Shown: one piece after another, positions 34,353 to 44,244 of the stretch
Layout of the letters: the number at the start of each line of letters is the position of its first letter
How positions within the stretch are numbered: the stretch's first letter is position 1
Assembly (NCBI GenBank): GCA_002712285.1
Contig: PATC01000003.1
Location: 1-46,566 of the forward strand
From: Methanobacteriota archaeon
GTDB taxonomy: Archaea > Thermoplasmatota > Poseidoniia > Poseidoniales > Thalassarchaeaceae
DNA: 46,566 bases
Direction: 5' to 3'
Translations under genes and position numbers: made by a program
Notes under the pieces: generated by a model
Database searches by the model: none
The model's input: the letters and a program-made list of their open reading frames with translations, nothing else
Told to the model about the DNA's origin: nothing

Positions 34353-34399
34353 TTGATTGATGCATAATCTCAAATCTACATCACGATACCTACGGTGTG

Positions 34400-35749
34400 A
34401 TGCGCGGGTTTGCAGTGTTTCTCGCGTTCATCATTACTGCTCCAGTAATCGTTGCCGCAGAACAAGAATGGCCTGGAGAGCCAATTGATAATCACGTTCA
34501 CATGACTTGGGCCGCTATGACAATTGAAGTCAATAATTGGGCAGATGATAATCCCGATATTGTCGATTTGGTCGATGTTGGTAACTCTGAGCTTGGAAAA
34601 ACGCTCTGGGTGGTTCGATTATCTGATTGGTCTATGGAAACCAAAGCAGATGGAAGTCCGAAAGAAGTCATCTACATCGATGGAGGACATCATGGTAACG
34701 AATACCTTGGAACAGCTCTAGCATGGTTGTCCGCAAAATGGTACATCAATGGTTGGAATGATGGAAATGAGGAAGCAATTCGTGTTCTTCAGAATTCAGA
34801 AATTCATGTTCTCATAATGCTCAATCCTGATGGAAACGACTTTGATACGCGTTGGAATATCAATCAGGTCGATCTTAATCGAAATTATGATCATTATTGG
34901 AACACTTGTCCCACTACACAACCTGGTACGAGTGCATTTAGTGAATCTGAAACCCTTGCAAATTCGATTTACATGAATACGGAAGTTTCGGATGCTGACC
35001 TGTATGTGACTATGCATACTGGAGTTTGGATCATGCTTTATCCATGGGGTAAATGGCCTGAACAGCCATCGGATTGGGAATTATTTCACCAGATTCGCGA
35101 CGATGTCCATGCAAACATCTCAGATATACCAATTCAAAATGCAAATCAAGGTCTATACCCCAATTGTGGAACAAGTCGAGATTATGGATATGGTGTTATG
35201 GGATTCCCTACATTTACCTTTGAGACCGATGATGAACAGTTTGTTCCAGGTTCATTTGAATCACTAAATGATCGGCTAGAAGAAGAGATGGATGTGATGC
35301 GGTATCTCATCGAAAATGTGTGGTATTGGCGAGCTCGCCTCTCAGTAATTTCTCTCGATGTAACGCCAGGTAAGAGTTTGACACTCTCCGTGGATAACCT
35401 CGGTCAAGCGACTACACTGAATGCATCTTTACGATACGAATCTCCGCAAGGAGAAATTCTTTGGCAATCTGAGAATAATTTCTCTGTAAACGCAACCAAC
35501 TCAACAACGGTGATTTTTGATGCTTCGAACCTTAATTTGAATGAAGAGGGGGATTTCGTTCTATACTATCAGAAGAGAGTTATCGATTCCTCGATGTTTG
35601 TGAGTGAACTTGTGAATTCCTCATACGTCTCAATCTCTGAGGCGGAATCTGAAAGTTTACTTCCAGGTCCTTCGGCACTTCTCGTAATTACTGGATTTGC
35701 TTTTGCTGCCCATCGCCGAGCCTCTGATTTTGAAGGCGATGTTTTGTAA
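34400..35749 (+). CDS. Secreted M14 zinc carboxypeptidase
   Basis: The 449-residue protein has a signal peptide (MRGFAVFLAFIITAPVIVAA). The M14 zinc site is complete: HGNE (His98, Glu101) in DGGHHGNEYLG and the third ligand His206 in VTMHTG. NPDGNDFDTRWNINQVDLNRNYD is the substrate-binding region, and FTFETDD near residue 275 supplies the catalytic Glu. A C-terminal beta domain (~310-410) follows. It ends in LLPGPSALLVITGFAFAAHRR and a short tail, the form of a surface-sorting anchor like PGF-CTERM. It likely trims peptides outside the cell. An in-frame GTG immediately precedes the ATG. Confidence 0.92.
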   Translation: MRGFAVFLAFIITAPVIVAAEQEWPGEPIDNHVHMTWAAMTIEVNNWADDNPDIVDLVDVGNSELGKTLWVVRLSDWSMETKADGSPKEVIYIDGGHHGNEYLGTALAWLSAKWYINGWNDGNEEAIRVLQNSEIHVLIMLNPDGNDFDTRWNINQVDLNRNYDHYWNTCPTTQPGTSAFSESETLANSIYMNTEVSDADLYVTMHTGVWIMLYPWGKWPEQPSDWELFHQIRDDVHANISDIPIQNANQGLYPNCGTSRDYGYGVMGFPTFTFETDDEQFVPGSFESLNDRLEEEMDVMRYLIENVWYWRARLSVISLDVTPGKSLTLSVDNLGQATTLNASLRYESPQGEILWQSENNFSVNATNSTTVIFDASNLNLNEEGDFVLYYQKRVIDSSMFVSELVNSSYVSISEAESESLLPGPSALLVITGFAFAAHRRASDFEGDVL

Positions 35750-35773
35750 GCCGATTTAGAGAACCTCAGCCTC

Positions 35774-37276
35774 ATGGACTGGAAGGTCACGGATCGCGAA
35801 GCTACTGGAAATGTATTGTTGCTGCCTCTTTGGCAGTCCAAATCAAAACCCCCTCATAATTCGTTGAATGGTCTTACACGTTCAGCGATATCGAATGTGA
35901 AAAGTGCTCTTTCTGGACAGCGTTTCGATGGAAAGGCTGGGTCAACCTTGTCGATTTGGTCCGATGATTGTCGTGTTGTTCTAATTGGAATGGGAGAAGC
36001 AGATAACCTAACTCACAAAATTGCACGTGATGCAGGTGCGAAAGCTATAGCAGGACTGTCAAAGAAGGATGGAATAAGTCTCACAGTTCGTTTCACTACA
36101 GGATGGAATTTAGAGGGTATGAAGTGGTTCATCGAGGGTATGATGCTTCGTGACTATGCCTTCCTGAAGTATCGAAAAAAGGACCGTGAGGAAGCTGAAG
36201 AGAAAGGTAACTGGAATTTAACCATTCAATCCTCTGAGCGTTATCTAATCGATCTACAGGCCGGTGTCAAGACTGTCGCTGCCCGTGTTGAAGGAGTTCA
36301 TCTTGCCCGTGATCTTGGTAATGAGCCGCCAAACCATCTCTATCCTATGTCCTATGCTGAGCGGGCTAAGAATTGGGCTAAGGGTAAGAACACTGTCAAG
36401 GTCGAAGTTTACGATTGGGAACGTCTCCAAAAGGAAGGAATGGGTGGATTGATTAATGTCGGTAAAGGAAGTTCCAGAAAGCCTTGTATGGTAATTTTCA
36501 CAATCAATCCTAATGTAGATCCGAAGGCACAGGCACCTTGTATTGTTGGAAAAGGAATTACCTTCGACACAGGAGGTATTTCGCTCAAGCCAGGAGCATC
36601 AATGGACGAAATGAAATATGACATGCATGGAGCAGCTACTGTATTCGGTTTGATGCATGCGCTCTATGCGTCAGGTCACAAAGGTCGAGTTCACGGCATT
36701 GCTTGTTTGGCAGAGAATATGCCAAGCGCAGAGGCTTACCGACCAGGGGACGTAATTCCGACTTATTCGGGTAAGACGATTGAGGTTCTCAATACCGATG
36801 CAGAGGGACGAAACGTCTTAGCCGACGGTCTTTGGAAGTCGGGTGAACTTAATCCAGAATATGTTGTTGATCTTGCTACATTAACGGGAGCTGTGGTTGT
36901 AGCTCTAGGTCATGAAGCGACAGGATTGTGGTCAAATAATGATGACTTGCAAGAGCGTATCCATAAGGCAGGCAATGCAGAGGATGAAATTGCTTGGAAG
37001 ATGCCCCTATTGCCTGCCTTTGAGAAAGAGATGACTGGGTCGAAGATTGCGGATGTCCGTAATCTTGGCAAGAGTCGTTGGGGTGGGTCTTGTACGGCTG
37101 CAGCTTTCCTCAAACAGTTCGTACCACCTCGTGATTTCAATGAGGATAATGATCAGATCCCTTGGGCCCACCTAGATATCGCAGGTACAGCATGGGGCGC
37201 GGATACGAATGCAATGGTTGGCCATGGTGCAACAGGAATTCATGTGCGAACTCTACACCGTCTGATTACTGAGTAA
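35774..37276 (+). CDS. pepA: Leucyl aminopeptidase, M17 family
   Basis: The 500-residue cytosolic aminopeptidase has the di-metal site of M17: Lys260 and Asp265 in GKGITFDTGG, Lys272 (LKPG), Asp283, and the family signature NTDAEGRNVLAD (Asp342, Glu344, catalytic Arg346). The N-terminal ~170 residues are the regulatory domain. It removes N-terminal residues from peptides. It lies 24 bp after the secreted M14 peptidase on the same strand, so the two probably form a peptide-use operon. The usual Leu of NTDAEGRL is Asn here, a mild change. Confidence 0.95.
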   Translation: MDWKVTDREATGNVLLLPLWQSKSKPPHNSLNGLTRSAISNVKSALSGQRFDGKAGSTLSIWSDDCRVVLIGMGEADNLTHKIARDAGAKAIAGLSKKDGISLTVRFTTGWNLEGMKWFIEGMMLRDYAFLKYRKKDREEAEEKGNWNLTIQSSERYLIDLQAGVKTVAARVEGVHLARDLGNEPPNHLYPMSYAERAKNWAKGKNTVKVEVYDWERLQKEGMGGLINVGKGSSRKPCMVIFTINPNVDPKAQAPCIVGKGITFDTGGISLKPGASMDEMKYDMHGAATVFGLMHALYASGHKGRVHGIACLAENMPSAEAYRPGDVIPTYSGKTIEVLNTDAEGRNVLADGLWKSGELNPEYVVDLATLTGAVVVALGHEATGLWSNNDDLQERIHKAGNAEDEIAWKMPLLPAFEKEMTGSKIADVRNLGKSRWGGSCTAAAFLKQFVPPRDFNEDNDQIPWAHLDIAGTAWGADTNAMVGHGATGIHVRTLHRLITE

Positions 37277-37299
37277 CTATCATCGGAATTGATACAGAA

Positions 37300-39174
37300 T
37301 TAATCCTCTTCGTCCACGACTTCGAAGTTTGCATCTACGACACCATCTTCAGCAGGTGAGTCACTAGTATTTTCAGTTTCCATTGCTGCTGCTGCTGCCT
37401 CGTAAAGCTTCGCCGAGATACCATGCATTGCTTCTTCAAGTTCCTTGACCTTGGCTTGAATTCCAGCCTCATCTAGATCATCATCAGCGATAGGCCCATC
37501 GTCGGTACGAATGAGGGACTCAAGTTCGTCTACTTTAGTAAGAATAGGTGCAGTATCATTTTCATCGAGTTTTTCTTCTGCTTCTTCGATTGTGCGTCGG
37601 GTTTGGTACACGATGCTATCTGCTTGATTTCGAACCTCAACACGCGCCTTGCGTCGCTTGTCTTCTTCTGCAAACTCCTCTGCTTCTGAGATTTTTTGCT
37701 TGATTTCATCTTCGGAAAGACTTGTTTGGCTCTCAATCTTGATTGATTGCTCTTTTCCAGTACCAAGGTCCTTTGCACTAACATTCACAATACCATTTGC
37801 ATCTATGTCGAAGGTAACCTCAATCTGAGGGACACCTCTGCGTGCAGGAGGTATTCCGGTGAGATGGAACATTCCTAGGGTGATGTTATCCTTGGCAAAC
37901 TCACGTTCGCCTTGTAGGACATGAATCTCTACGGCTGGCTGATTATCTGCAGCTGTGCTGAATACTTCTGAACGTTTGGATGGAATGGTTGTATTCCTCT
38001 CGATCATTGTAGTAGTTACTCCACCTAGGGTTTCTATTCCTAGGGTAAGTGGAGTGACATCGAGAAGTAAAACGTCGGTTACACCCTCGTCACCTACGAT
38101 TATTCCGGCTTGCAAAGCCGCACCCATTGCGACAGCTTCGTCAGGGTTAATTCCTTTGAACGGTTCTTTCCCGACCTCAGATTCGATTGCACTTTGAACT
38201 GCAGGAATACGAGTGGAACCACCTACAAGAATGACCTTGTCCACCTCCCCCTTATTCAAACCAGCATCTTTCATTGCTTGTCGAGTAGGTTTCATTGTAC
38301 GCTTGATGAGATCCGATACTAAGTCTTCGAACTTTGCACGAGTGATAGAGAGATCCAAGTGTTCAGGTTGTCCATCTTTCATTGTTATGAATGGAAGATT
38401 GACGTTAGCCTGTTGAGTTTGAGACAATTCGATTTTCGCTTTCTCTGCAGCCTCTCTAACCCGGCTTATTGCCTGCATATCCTTAGCAAGATCGATTCCT
38501 GTTGCTTTCTTGAATTCGGACACTAGGTGTTCGACAACTGCTTCATCGAAATCATCCCCACCAAGACGGTTATCTCCTGATGTTGCTTTCACCTCAATCT
38601 GAGGCTGACCGTCAACCTGGTAGATCTCAAGCACAGAGACATCAAAGGTACCACCACCTAAATCGTAGACAAGAATTGTCTGATCATCATCTTTGTCTAC
38701 CCCATATGCTAGAGCAGCAGCGGTTGGTTCGTTGATTATCCTTAAGACATCGAGACCAGCAATACGTCCTGCATCTTGGGTTGCTTTTCTCTGCGCATCA
38801 CTGAAGTAGGCTGGACAGGTGATGACCGCTTGCTTCACTTCGCGACCGAGATAAGCTTCAGCATCAGCCTTGAGCTTCTGCAGGATAAATGCAGAAATTT
38901 CCTGTGGTGTGTAGTCATCTGAATCGACATTTTTTGACCAATTAGTGCCCATTTCCCGCTTTACGGAGAGGATAGTACGCTCTGAGTTGGTAACCGCCTG
39001 TCTCTTTGCAGTTACTCCAACGAGACGTTCACCGTCTTTACTGAATGCAACTACACTAGGAGTCGTTCTTGCTCCTTCTGCGTTTGCAATGACAACGGGT
39101 TCACCACCTTCGAGTGTTGCTACGCAACTATTTGTCGTTCCAAGGTCAATTCCAATTACAGGTCCGCTGCTCAT
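37300..39174 (-). CDS. dnaK: Chaperone protein DnaK (Hsp70)
   Basis: The 624-residue Hsp70 is complete. It starts with [12 protein letters not shown] and has [11 protein letters not shown], the phosphate-2 motif [10 protein letters not shown], adenosine-site [11 protein letters not shown], the linker [15 protein letters not shown], the substrate domain with [11 protein letters not shown], and an acidic C-terminal end, NFEVVDEED. It folds proteins in an ATP cycle with DnaJ and GrpE. Neither partner gene is in this window. Archaeal DnaK is considered to come from bacteria. It is preceded by the Hsp20-like gene (14 bp), so the two should be co-transcribed from the divergent chaperone region. Confidence 0.98.
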   Translation of the reverse strand: MSSGPVIGIDLGTTNSCVATLEGGEPVVIANAEGARTTPSVVAFSKDGERLVGVTAKRQAVTNSERTILSVKREMGTNWSKNVDSDDYTPQEISAFILQKLKADAEAYLGREVKQAVITCPAYFSDAQRKATQDAGRIAGLDVLRIINEPTAAALAYGVDKDDDQTILVYDLGGGTFDVSVLEIYQVDGQPQIEVKATSGDNRLGGDDFDEAVVEHLVSEFKKATGIDLAKDMQAISRVREAAEKAKIELSQTQQANVNLPFITMKDGQPEHLDLSITRAKFEDLVSDLIKRTMKPTRQAMKDAGLNKGEVDKVILVGGSTRIPAVQSAIESEVGKEPFKGINPDEAVAMGAALQAGIIVGDEGVTDVLLLDVTPLTLGIETLGGVTTTMIERNTTIPSKRSEVFSTAADNQPAVEIHVLQGEREFAKDNITLGMFHLTGIPPARRGVPQIEVTFDIDANGIVNVSAKDLGTGKEQSIKIESQTSLSEDEIKQKISEAEEFAEEDKRRKARVEVRNQADSIVYQTRRTIEEAEEKLDENDTAPILTKVDELESLIRTDDGPIADDDLDEAGIQAKVKELEEAMHGISAKLYEAAAAAMETENTSDSPAEDGVVDANFEVVDEED

Positions 39175-39188
39175 GCATATTCCTCCAT

Positions 39189-39806
39189 TTATCCGATGTG
39201 AATTGTTCCGTCATCATTCTCGATATTCAATTCAACATCGAGAATCCCATTGTTGAGATCCCAACTCAAAATTTCCTTAGCAGTGGGATTGAGACTTATT
39301 CGCCTGAAAGGCCTCAATTGATTTGTTTTGATGATTTGCAATGTCCGACCACTGTCTGTAATAGCTAAGTCGATACCAATTCCATCTTCAAGCGAGTTTG
39401 CGAGATCGATGGTTAGAGTCATTCGTCCTTGGTGAATTAATACGTCTGCTTCAGGTAAGTCGATATCAATCGAATCGTTAGAATCCTGAGTACTTGGGTC
39501 GATAGTGACAGGTGACGAAGCCTGGACATCAACCTTGAAACCCATTGTCTCAAACAGGTTCCCGATACCATTACCTTCGCTCATGATGGTACCCAGTGCC
39601 TTGGCTAAAGCCTCCATGTTTGCTTGAGCGTCGATTGTCGCTTCTCCAGATTGTAGACGTTCCATATCGATGCCCATACCTTCGAATTGGCCACGAACCT
39701 GATCCATTAAACCAGTCAACTGTTCTTTGTTCATATCGAGTCCTAGTTGTTTGAACATATCCAGAAGTTGCTGGATTAGATTCTCTTCCCAGTCTTCAGT
39801 CATCAT
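39189..39806 (-). CDS. Hsp20/CS-like protein upstream of dnaK
   Basis: The 205-residue protein has a helical N-terminal half ([27 protein letters not shown], in parts) and a C-terminal beta sandwich (residues ~110-205). The second half reads like an alpha-crystallin or CS domain: [15 protein letters not shown], then [21 protein letters not shown] and [14 protein letters not shown], matching the 'F-x-R-x-I-x-LP...x-NGVLEV' pattern. A small-heat-shock-like or co-chaperone role is inferred. The longest frame begins at GTG (39815); ATGs at 39806 and 39803 are better placed. It is 14 bp from dnaK. I see no GrpE or DnaJ signature in it. Confidence 0.65.
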   Translation of the reverse strand: MMTEDWEENLIQQLLDMFKQLGLDMNKEQLTGLMDQVRGQFEGMGIDMERLQSGEATIDAQANMEALAKALGTIMSEGNGIGNLFETMGFKVDVQASSPVTIDPSTQDSNDSIDIDLPEADVLIHQGRMTLTIDLANSLEDGIGIDLAITDSGRTLQIIKTNQLRPFRRISLNPTAKEILSWDLNNGILDVELNIENDDGTIHIG

Positions 39807-39817
39807 CTCACCCACTA

Positions 39818-39834
39818 TACAACCTCGAGTTGTA
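39818..39834. repeat. Inverted repeat between the chaperone genes
   Basis: TACAAC-CTCGA-GTTGTA has perfect 6-bp arms and a 5-bp centre. It lies just upstream of the Hsp20-like/dnaK start (39806) and near a TATA-like element of the divergent thermosome gene. A heat-shock regulator site is possible; the sequence alone does not show it. Confidence 0.3.
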
Positions 39835-39852
39835 ATGTTCGATTAGAACGAC

Positions 39853-39860
39853 TCTATATG
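39853..39860 (+). promoter_or_regulatory. Candidate TATA box of the thermosome gene
   Basis: TCTATATG lies ~72 bp before the ATG at 39932 and predicts a ~45-50-nt leader, longer than at other genes in the window. The intergenic region is otherwise of mixed composition, so this is the best AT-rich element. Low support. Confidence 0.25.
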
Positions 39861-39931
39861 AACCATTCGTGAAAGTCTGTTATCTCCCACATTGGGTTCA
39901 AGTGCAAATACCCGGTCGATGTGATGTTCCT

Positions 39932-41539
39932 ATGGCGCGGAGAGAGCATGAACGCATCCTCCAAGATACCGAGAGAGAGCAAGGGCACACTGCGCTTCGG
40001 AATAATGTACGTGCAGCATTGGCATTGGCTGATGCAGTCCGATCAACGATTGGCCCTCTTGGTTTGGATAAAATGCTCATTTCTGACGATGGAGGTGTTC
40101 AAGTTACCAATGATGGCGTCACTGTTCTCGAAGCAGCGAAAGTGGAGCATCCCACAGCTCGGATGTTGATTTCAACCTCTAGCGTACAGGATGATGAGGC
40201 TCGTGATGGGACAAGTAGTGCCATTGTTCTCACTGCGGAACTTCTGCTTAACGCATTAGATTGGATCGATCGAGGTATCCATCCTTCTGTCATAGTTGCA
40301 GGTTATCGGATTGCAATGAACCATTGCCTAATTGCAATTGAGGATATCTCGAAGCCCATAGAGGAGGCTGACCATATTCGAATTGTATCAACCAGTCTTG
40401 CAGGCAAGGTTAGTGAGGAGGTACGAAGAATTCTTTCTAATCTTGCAGTTGAAACGGCAGCTATAGCGATGAAGCGAGGCACATCTAACCATATTAATCC
40501 AGATCTAATCAAACGAATTATCATCAGAGGTGGCCGTATTGCTGATTGTGAGCGTGTGGATGGTATCGTTCTTCGGAAGACACGTCTTGATTCACAGACT
40601 CCCAATCGATTAGATGGAGGAAAAGTACTCTTGCTTGATGGAGGATTAGATTCCAAAGAGCTCAGTATCAATGCCTCAATCAGAATTACAGAGCCAGGGA
40701 TGATGGCTCGCTTCCTACAAAGACAGAAGTTAGAGGTAAAGGAGCAAGTGGATGCCATTGAGAAAGCCGGTATTGATTTGCTCATCGTAACAGATGGTAT
40801 TCATGAGGATGCAATTCCAATGCTTCGTGATGCAGGAATAGTCACTTATCGTAGAGTGGAGCGAACTGACCTTGAACTCATTGCAAGAGCTTGTGGTGCC
40901 AGAATTGTTCGAGATGTTCAAGGCATCCGTCCAGACAGTATTGGTGAATTTAATTCTGTGATTGAAGAGCGATGGGAGAGTATTGACCATGTTCGTATTC
41001 ACGGTTCGGTGGGTTCTGGACAGACTGTTGTTTTGCGAGGATCAACGGATGCAGTGATTGACGAGGTCTCGCGTGCATTTGATGATGCTATAGGGGTTGC
41101 TTGTGGATTACAAGAGGAACCTAAGATGCTCCCAGGAGGGGGTGCGATTCAAATCGCACTCGCTCGCCGCCTCCGTATTCATGCAACAACAATTCCTGGA
41201 CGTGAACAACTAGCTGTGGAAGCATACGCTGCAGCTCTCGAATCAATTCCTAGGGCTCTTGCAGAAAATTCAGGTCTCGATGGCCTTGATCAGATAATTG
41301 GAATTACAGCTGCACAGACTTCCTCTTCTAATGATTGGCTTGGTCTTGATGTAATTGATCGTTCAATCCATCCAATGAATGAACGTGGAGTTCTTGAGCC
41401 TATACGAATCGCTCGTCAAGCAATCACTGGAGCGACAGAATCAGCGATTTCGGTACTTCGAATAGGTGATATCCTGTGGGCGAAGCAGGATGCCCAAATG
41501 CCTGACTGGCAACCAGATCTTAATCAGGACGATGATTGA
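39932..41539 (+). CDS. Thermosome (group II chaperonin) subunit, divergent
   Basis: The 535-residue protein matches group II chaperonins end to end: VRSTIGPLGLDKML, VTNDGVTVLE, VEHPTARMLI, then the equatorial hinge and PGGGAIQIALARRLR. The frame is open to 39869, but ATG 39932 begins the conserved start. Key loops differ from the consensus. GP(K/R)GMDK is GPLGLDK, GDGTT is RDGTS (residues 91-95, with the nucleotide-site Asp92 kept), and GGGAxE is GGGAIQ. The usual Gly/Met-rich tail is absent (ends NQDDD). It may be a specialised ring subunit. Its 3' end overlaps the convergent Tdh gene by 16 bp. Confidence 0.93.
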   Translation: MARREHERILQDTEREQGHTALRNNVRAALALADAVRSTIGPLGLDKMLISDDGGVQVTNDGVTVLEAAKVEHPTARMLISTSSVQDDEARDGTSSAIVLTAELLLNALDWIDRGIHPSVIVAGYRIAMNHCLIAIEDISKPIEEADHIRIVSTSLAGKVSEEVRRILSNLAVETAAIAMKRGTSNHINPDLIKRIIIRGGRIADCERVDGIVLRKTRLDSQTPNRLDGGKVLLLDGGLDSKELSINASIRITEPGMMARFLQRQKLEVKEQVDAIEKAGIDLLIVTDGIHEDAIPMLRDAGIVTYRRVERTDLELIARACGARIVRDVQGIRPDSIGEFNSVIEERWESIDHVRIHGSVGSGQTVVLRGSTDAVIDEVSRAFDDAIGVACGLQEEPKMLPGGGAIQIALARRLRIHATTIPGREQLAVEAYAAALESIPRALAENSGLDGLDQIIGITAAQTSSSNDWLGLDVIDRSIHPMNERGVLEPIRIARQAITGATESAISVLRIGDILWAKQDAQMPDWQPDLNQDDD

Positions 41540-42459
41540 GAATTTCTTAGATTGAGAATCATTTCGTCTACGATGCGATCAAGATTGAATTCAGGCATCC
41601 ATCCCCATTCTTTTCGAGCAACTATGTCCTCAATTGAGTCCGGCCATGAATCAGCATAATTTTGTCTTATATCTGGAATAAAAGAGCAAGTAAATTCAGG
41701 AATATGGCGATGAATACTCTCGACTAGTTCACCTACTGTGAATGAGCAACCTGCGATGTTGTAACCTCCACGAGATGTCCCTAATGAATCAAGAGATGCT
41801 TCCATCAATTCTAATGTTGCACGGATTGCGTCATCCATATACATCATTGGAAGTCGAGTATCTTCTCTAACGAAGCAATTGTAATGCCCCTCATACAGGG
41901 CTGCATGAAATATCTCGACAGCATAATCTGTGGTCCCTCCCCCGGCTGGTGCTTTCCAAGAGATAAGGCCCGGATACCGAAGTCCACGCATATCAATTTC
42001 TGAGGACATTGCTAGATGTTCCCCAACGACCTTTGTCTTTCCATACACTGTAGAAGGGTTCAGACCTGTTACTTGAGGCGCATGTTTTGGGCAATCGGGC
42101 CCAAATACTGCAATTGAAGATGGCGAAAATAGTCGACAACCATACTTTTTCGCTGCGGAAATGACGTTCACAAGTCCGTCTACATTTATGCTCCAACAAA
42201 GATCAGGATTTTTCTCACCAGTTGCAGATAAAAGCGCAGCAAGGTGATAGATATCTGTAATCTCTTCATTTTGGACTAAACTTTCGATACCTTCAGCATC
42301 CATGACATCAAGTTGAGTACAACCATTAGCTTCACGGATATCTGTGGCTATGACGGATTTTTCCCCGTATTTATCTCGAAGAACTTCAACTAATTCTGTT
42401 CCAATTTGACCGAGAGCCCCGGTTACCAAGATCCGTGTTGGAACCGTGCCCATGGGCAT
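41524..42459 (-). CDS. tdh: L-threonine 3-dehydrogenase, short-chain (epimerase-like) type
   Basis: The ~311-residue Rossmann-fold SDR protein has the NAD-binding GALGQIG, the active-site SSIAVFGP serine region and YGKTK (Tyr-x3-Lys), then RYPGLIS and GGGTTDYAVEIF with LPMMYMDDAIRAT. These last motifs are diagnostic of the NAD-dependent threonine dehydrogenase branch, rather than UDP-glucose epimerases. The reaction converts threonine to 2-amino-3-oxobutyrate. The frame opens at a GTG (42474); ATG 42459 or 42453 is a likelier start. It is divergent from pyrG. Confidence 0.88.
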   Translation of the reverse strand: MPMGTVPTRILVTGALGQIGTELVEVLRDKYGEKSVIATDIREANGCTQLDVMDAEGIESLVQNEEITDIYHLAALLSATGEKNPDLCWSINVDGLVNVISAAKKYGCRLFSPSSIAVFGPDCPKHAPQVTGLNPSTVYGKTKVVGEHLAMSSEIDMRGLRYPGLISWKAPAGGGTTDYAVEIFHAALYEGHYNCFVREDTRLPMMYMDDAIRATLELMEASLDSLGTSRGGYNIAGCSFTVGELVESIHRHIPEFTCSFIPDIRQNYADSWPDSIEDIVARKEWGWMPEFNLDRIVDEMILNLRNSQSSS

Positions 42460-42571
42460 AGACGTCGAGGTCACTACTTGATGATTGACGATAGAGTATG
42501 AATTGGAACCCCCTCACTTCTCCGACAACGTTGATAGGCCAACGTGGACGGCTCCAAATCCCGTTGATTGC

Positions 42572-44221
42572 ATGAAGTATGTCGTGGTCTCGGGTGGCGT
42601 TCTCAGTGGAATCGGTAAAGGTGTAACCGCTAGTAGTATTGGAGTGTTGATGAAGTCCCTCGGTTTGCGCGTGACTGCAATAAAAATTGATCCTTATTTG
42701 AACTCAGATGCAGGTACCATGAGTCCCTTTGAGCACGGTGAAGTGTTTGTACTCGATGATGGCGGAGAAGTCGATCTTGATCTGGGTAATTACGAACGTT
42801 TTCTCGATGTGAGGCTTTCTCGAGATAATAACCTGACAACGGGCAAGGTCTATTCGGAAGTTATTGGTAAGGAAAGGAAGGGCGATTATCTCGGTAAGAC
42901 GGTGCAGGTTGTCCCGCATATTACTGATGAAATTCAAGATTGGATCGAGAGAGTTGCCCATACGCCCGCAGATGGTTCTGATGAGGTTCCAGAAGTCTGT
43001 GTAATTGAGTTGGGTGGAACTGTGGGTGACATTGAATCAGCTCCATTTGTTGAAGCATTGCGACAATTCCAATTCCGTGTTGGAAGTAACAATATTTGTT
43101 TCCTACATGTGAGCCTTGTGCCAGTAATTGGTGTGGTTGGTGAGCAAAAGACAAAGCCAACTCAACATTCAGTCAAGGAATTGATGGCTTCGGGGATTCA
43201 GCCGGACTTCCTTGTATGCCGTTCATCTGAGCCCCTTCTCCCTGAGGTTAAGCGCAAACTTTCCCTATTTTGTCATGTTTCTGAAGAAGCAGTGTTTAGC
43301 GCTCATGATGTATCAAACATCTACCGTGTTCCTTTGATGTTAGAGGAACAGGGCGCTATCGTACAAATGGCGACTCATTTTGGTCTTGAGATTCCTATCG
43401 ATCGTCCTTTGTTGAGGGATTGGGAAGCCATGGCTCAACGAATGGACGAACTTAGTGGAGAGGTTCGGATTGCGATGGTTGGTAAGTATACTGGACTTTC
43501 TGATTCTTATCTGAGTGTAATCAAGGCCCTCCAACACTCAGCTTTGCATGAAGGCGTCAATCTCTCGATTGATTGGGTAGAGGCAAGCGATCTTGAGAAT
43601 TCAAATGAAGGAACAGAGAAGCACGAATCTGCTTGGTCCTTGGTCAAGGGTGCTGACGGGATTCTTGTTCCTGGTGGATTTGGAGATCGTGGAATAGAGG
43701 GTAAGATTCTCGCTGCGAAGCACGCACGTGAAAATATTGTTCCATATCTTGGAGTATGTTTAGGTCTACAGATTGCGACGATTGAATTTGCTCGAAATCG
43801 TCTTGGTCTCAAAGGTGCAAATAGTACTGAGTTCGATGAGGATACTCCTCATCCTACGGTCATTTTCATGCCTGAGGGTAGTCGTACTCACATGGGTGGA
43901 ACGATGCGACTTGGTAGTCGTCAGACGAATCTACAGACTCAAGACTGTGCAGCGTATCGTCTCTATGACGGAGTGATGGAGATTCACGAAAGACATCGTC
44001 ATCGATATGAGGTCAATCCTGAATTAGTGTCAGATCTTGAAGAAAAGGGTTTGCGATTTGTTGGTCGTGATACGGAAGGTGAACGGATGGAAATCATAGA
44101 ACTTGAAGGCCATCCTTATTTCTTCGGTACGCAATATCACCCTGAATTCAAGTCCCGTCCAGGACGCCCCAGTCCTCCATTCCTTGGTCTAATCAAGGCA
44201 GCCCTTGGCCGCCCTGTTTGA
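42572..44221 (+). CDS. pyrG: CTP synthase, eukaryote-like
   Basis: The 549-residue enzyme makes CTP from UTP, ATP and glutamine. The synthetase domain begins [17 protein letters not shown] and has the UTP-site region [26 protein letters not shown] (in parts). The glutaminase domain has the nucleophile in YLGVCLGLQ and QYHPEF near the end. [34 protein letters not shown] and EERGLxFVGxD-type stretches read like animal and fungal CTPS more than the bacterial form (TDDGAETDLDLG). The open frame reaches back to a TTG at 42485, but ATG 42572 matches the family start. The gene is convergent with the surface-protein gene at 44245. Confidence 0.95.
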   Translation: MKYVVVSGGVLSGIGKGVTASSIGVLMKSLGLRVTAIKIDPYLNSDAGTMSPFEHGEVFVLDDGGEVDLDLGNYERFLDVRLSRDNNLTTGKVYSEVIGKERKGDYLGKTVQVVPHITDEIQDWIERVAHTPADGSDEVPEVCVIELGGTVGDIESAPFVEALRQFQFRVGSNNICFLHVSLVPVIGVVGEQKTKPTQHSVKELMASGIQPDFLVCRSSEPLLPEVKRKLSLFCHVSEEAVFSAHDVSNIYRVPLMLEEQGAIVQMATHFGLEIPIDRPLLRDWEAMAQRMDELSGEVRIAMVGKYTGLSDSYLSVIKALQHSALHEGVNLSIDWVEASDLENSNEGTEKHESAWSLVKGADGILVPGGFGDRGIEGKILAAKHARENIVPYLGVCLGLQIATIEFARNRLGLKGANSTEFDEDTPHPTVIFMPEGSRTHMGGTMRLGSRQTNLQTQDCAAYRLYDGVMEIHERHRHRYEVNPELVSDLEEKGLRFVGRDTEGERMEIIELEGHPYFFGTQYHPEFKSRPGRPSPPFLGLIKAALGRPV

Positions 44222-44244
44222 GATTGAAATCTCTTATTTTGGGA

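Noticed and set aside
42485-42571. N-terminal extension of CTP synthase from a TTG
   Set aside because: The added ~29 residues have no counterpart in the family, and the ATG at 42572 begins the conserved MKYVVV strand.
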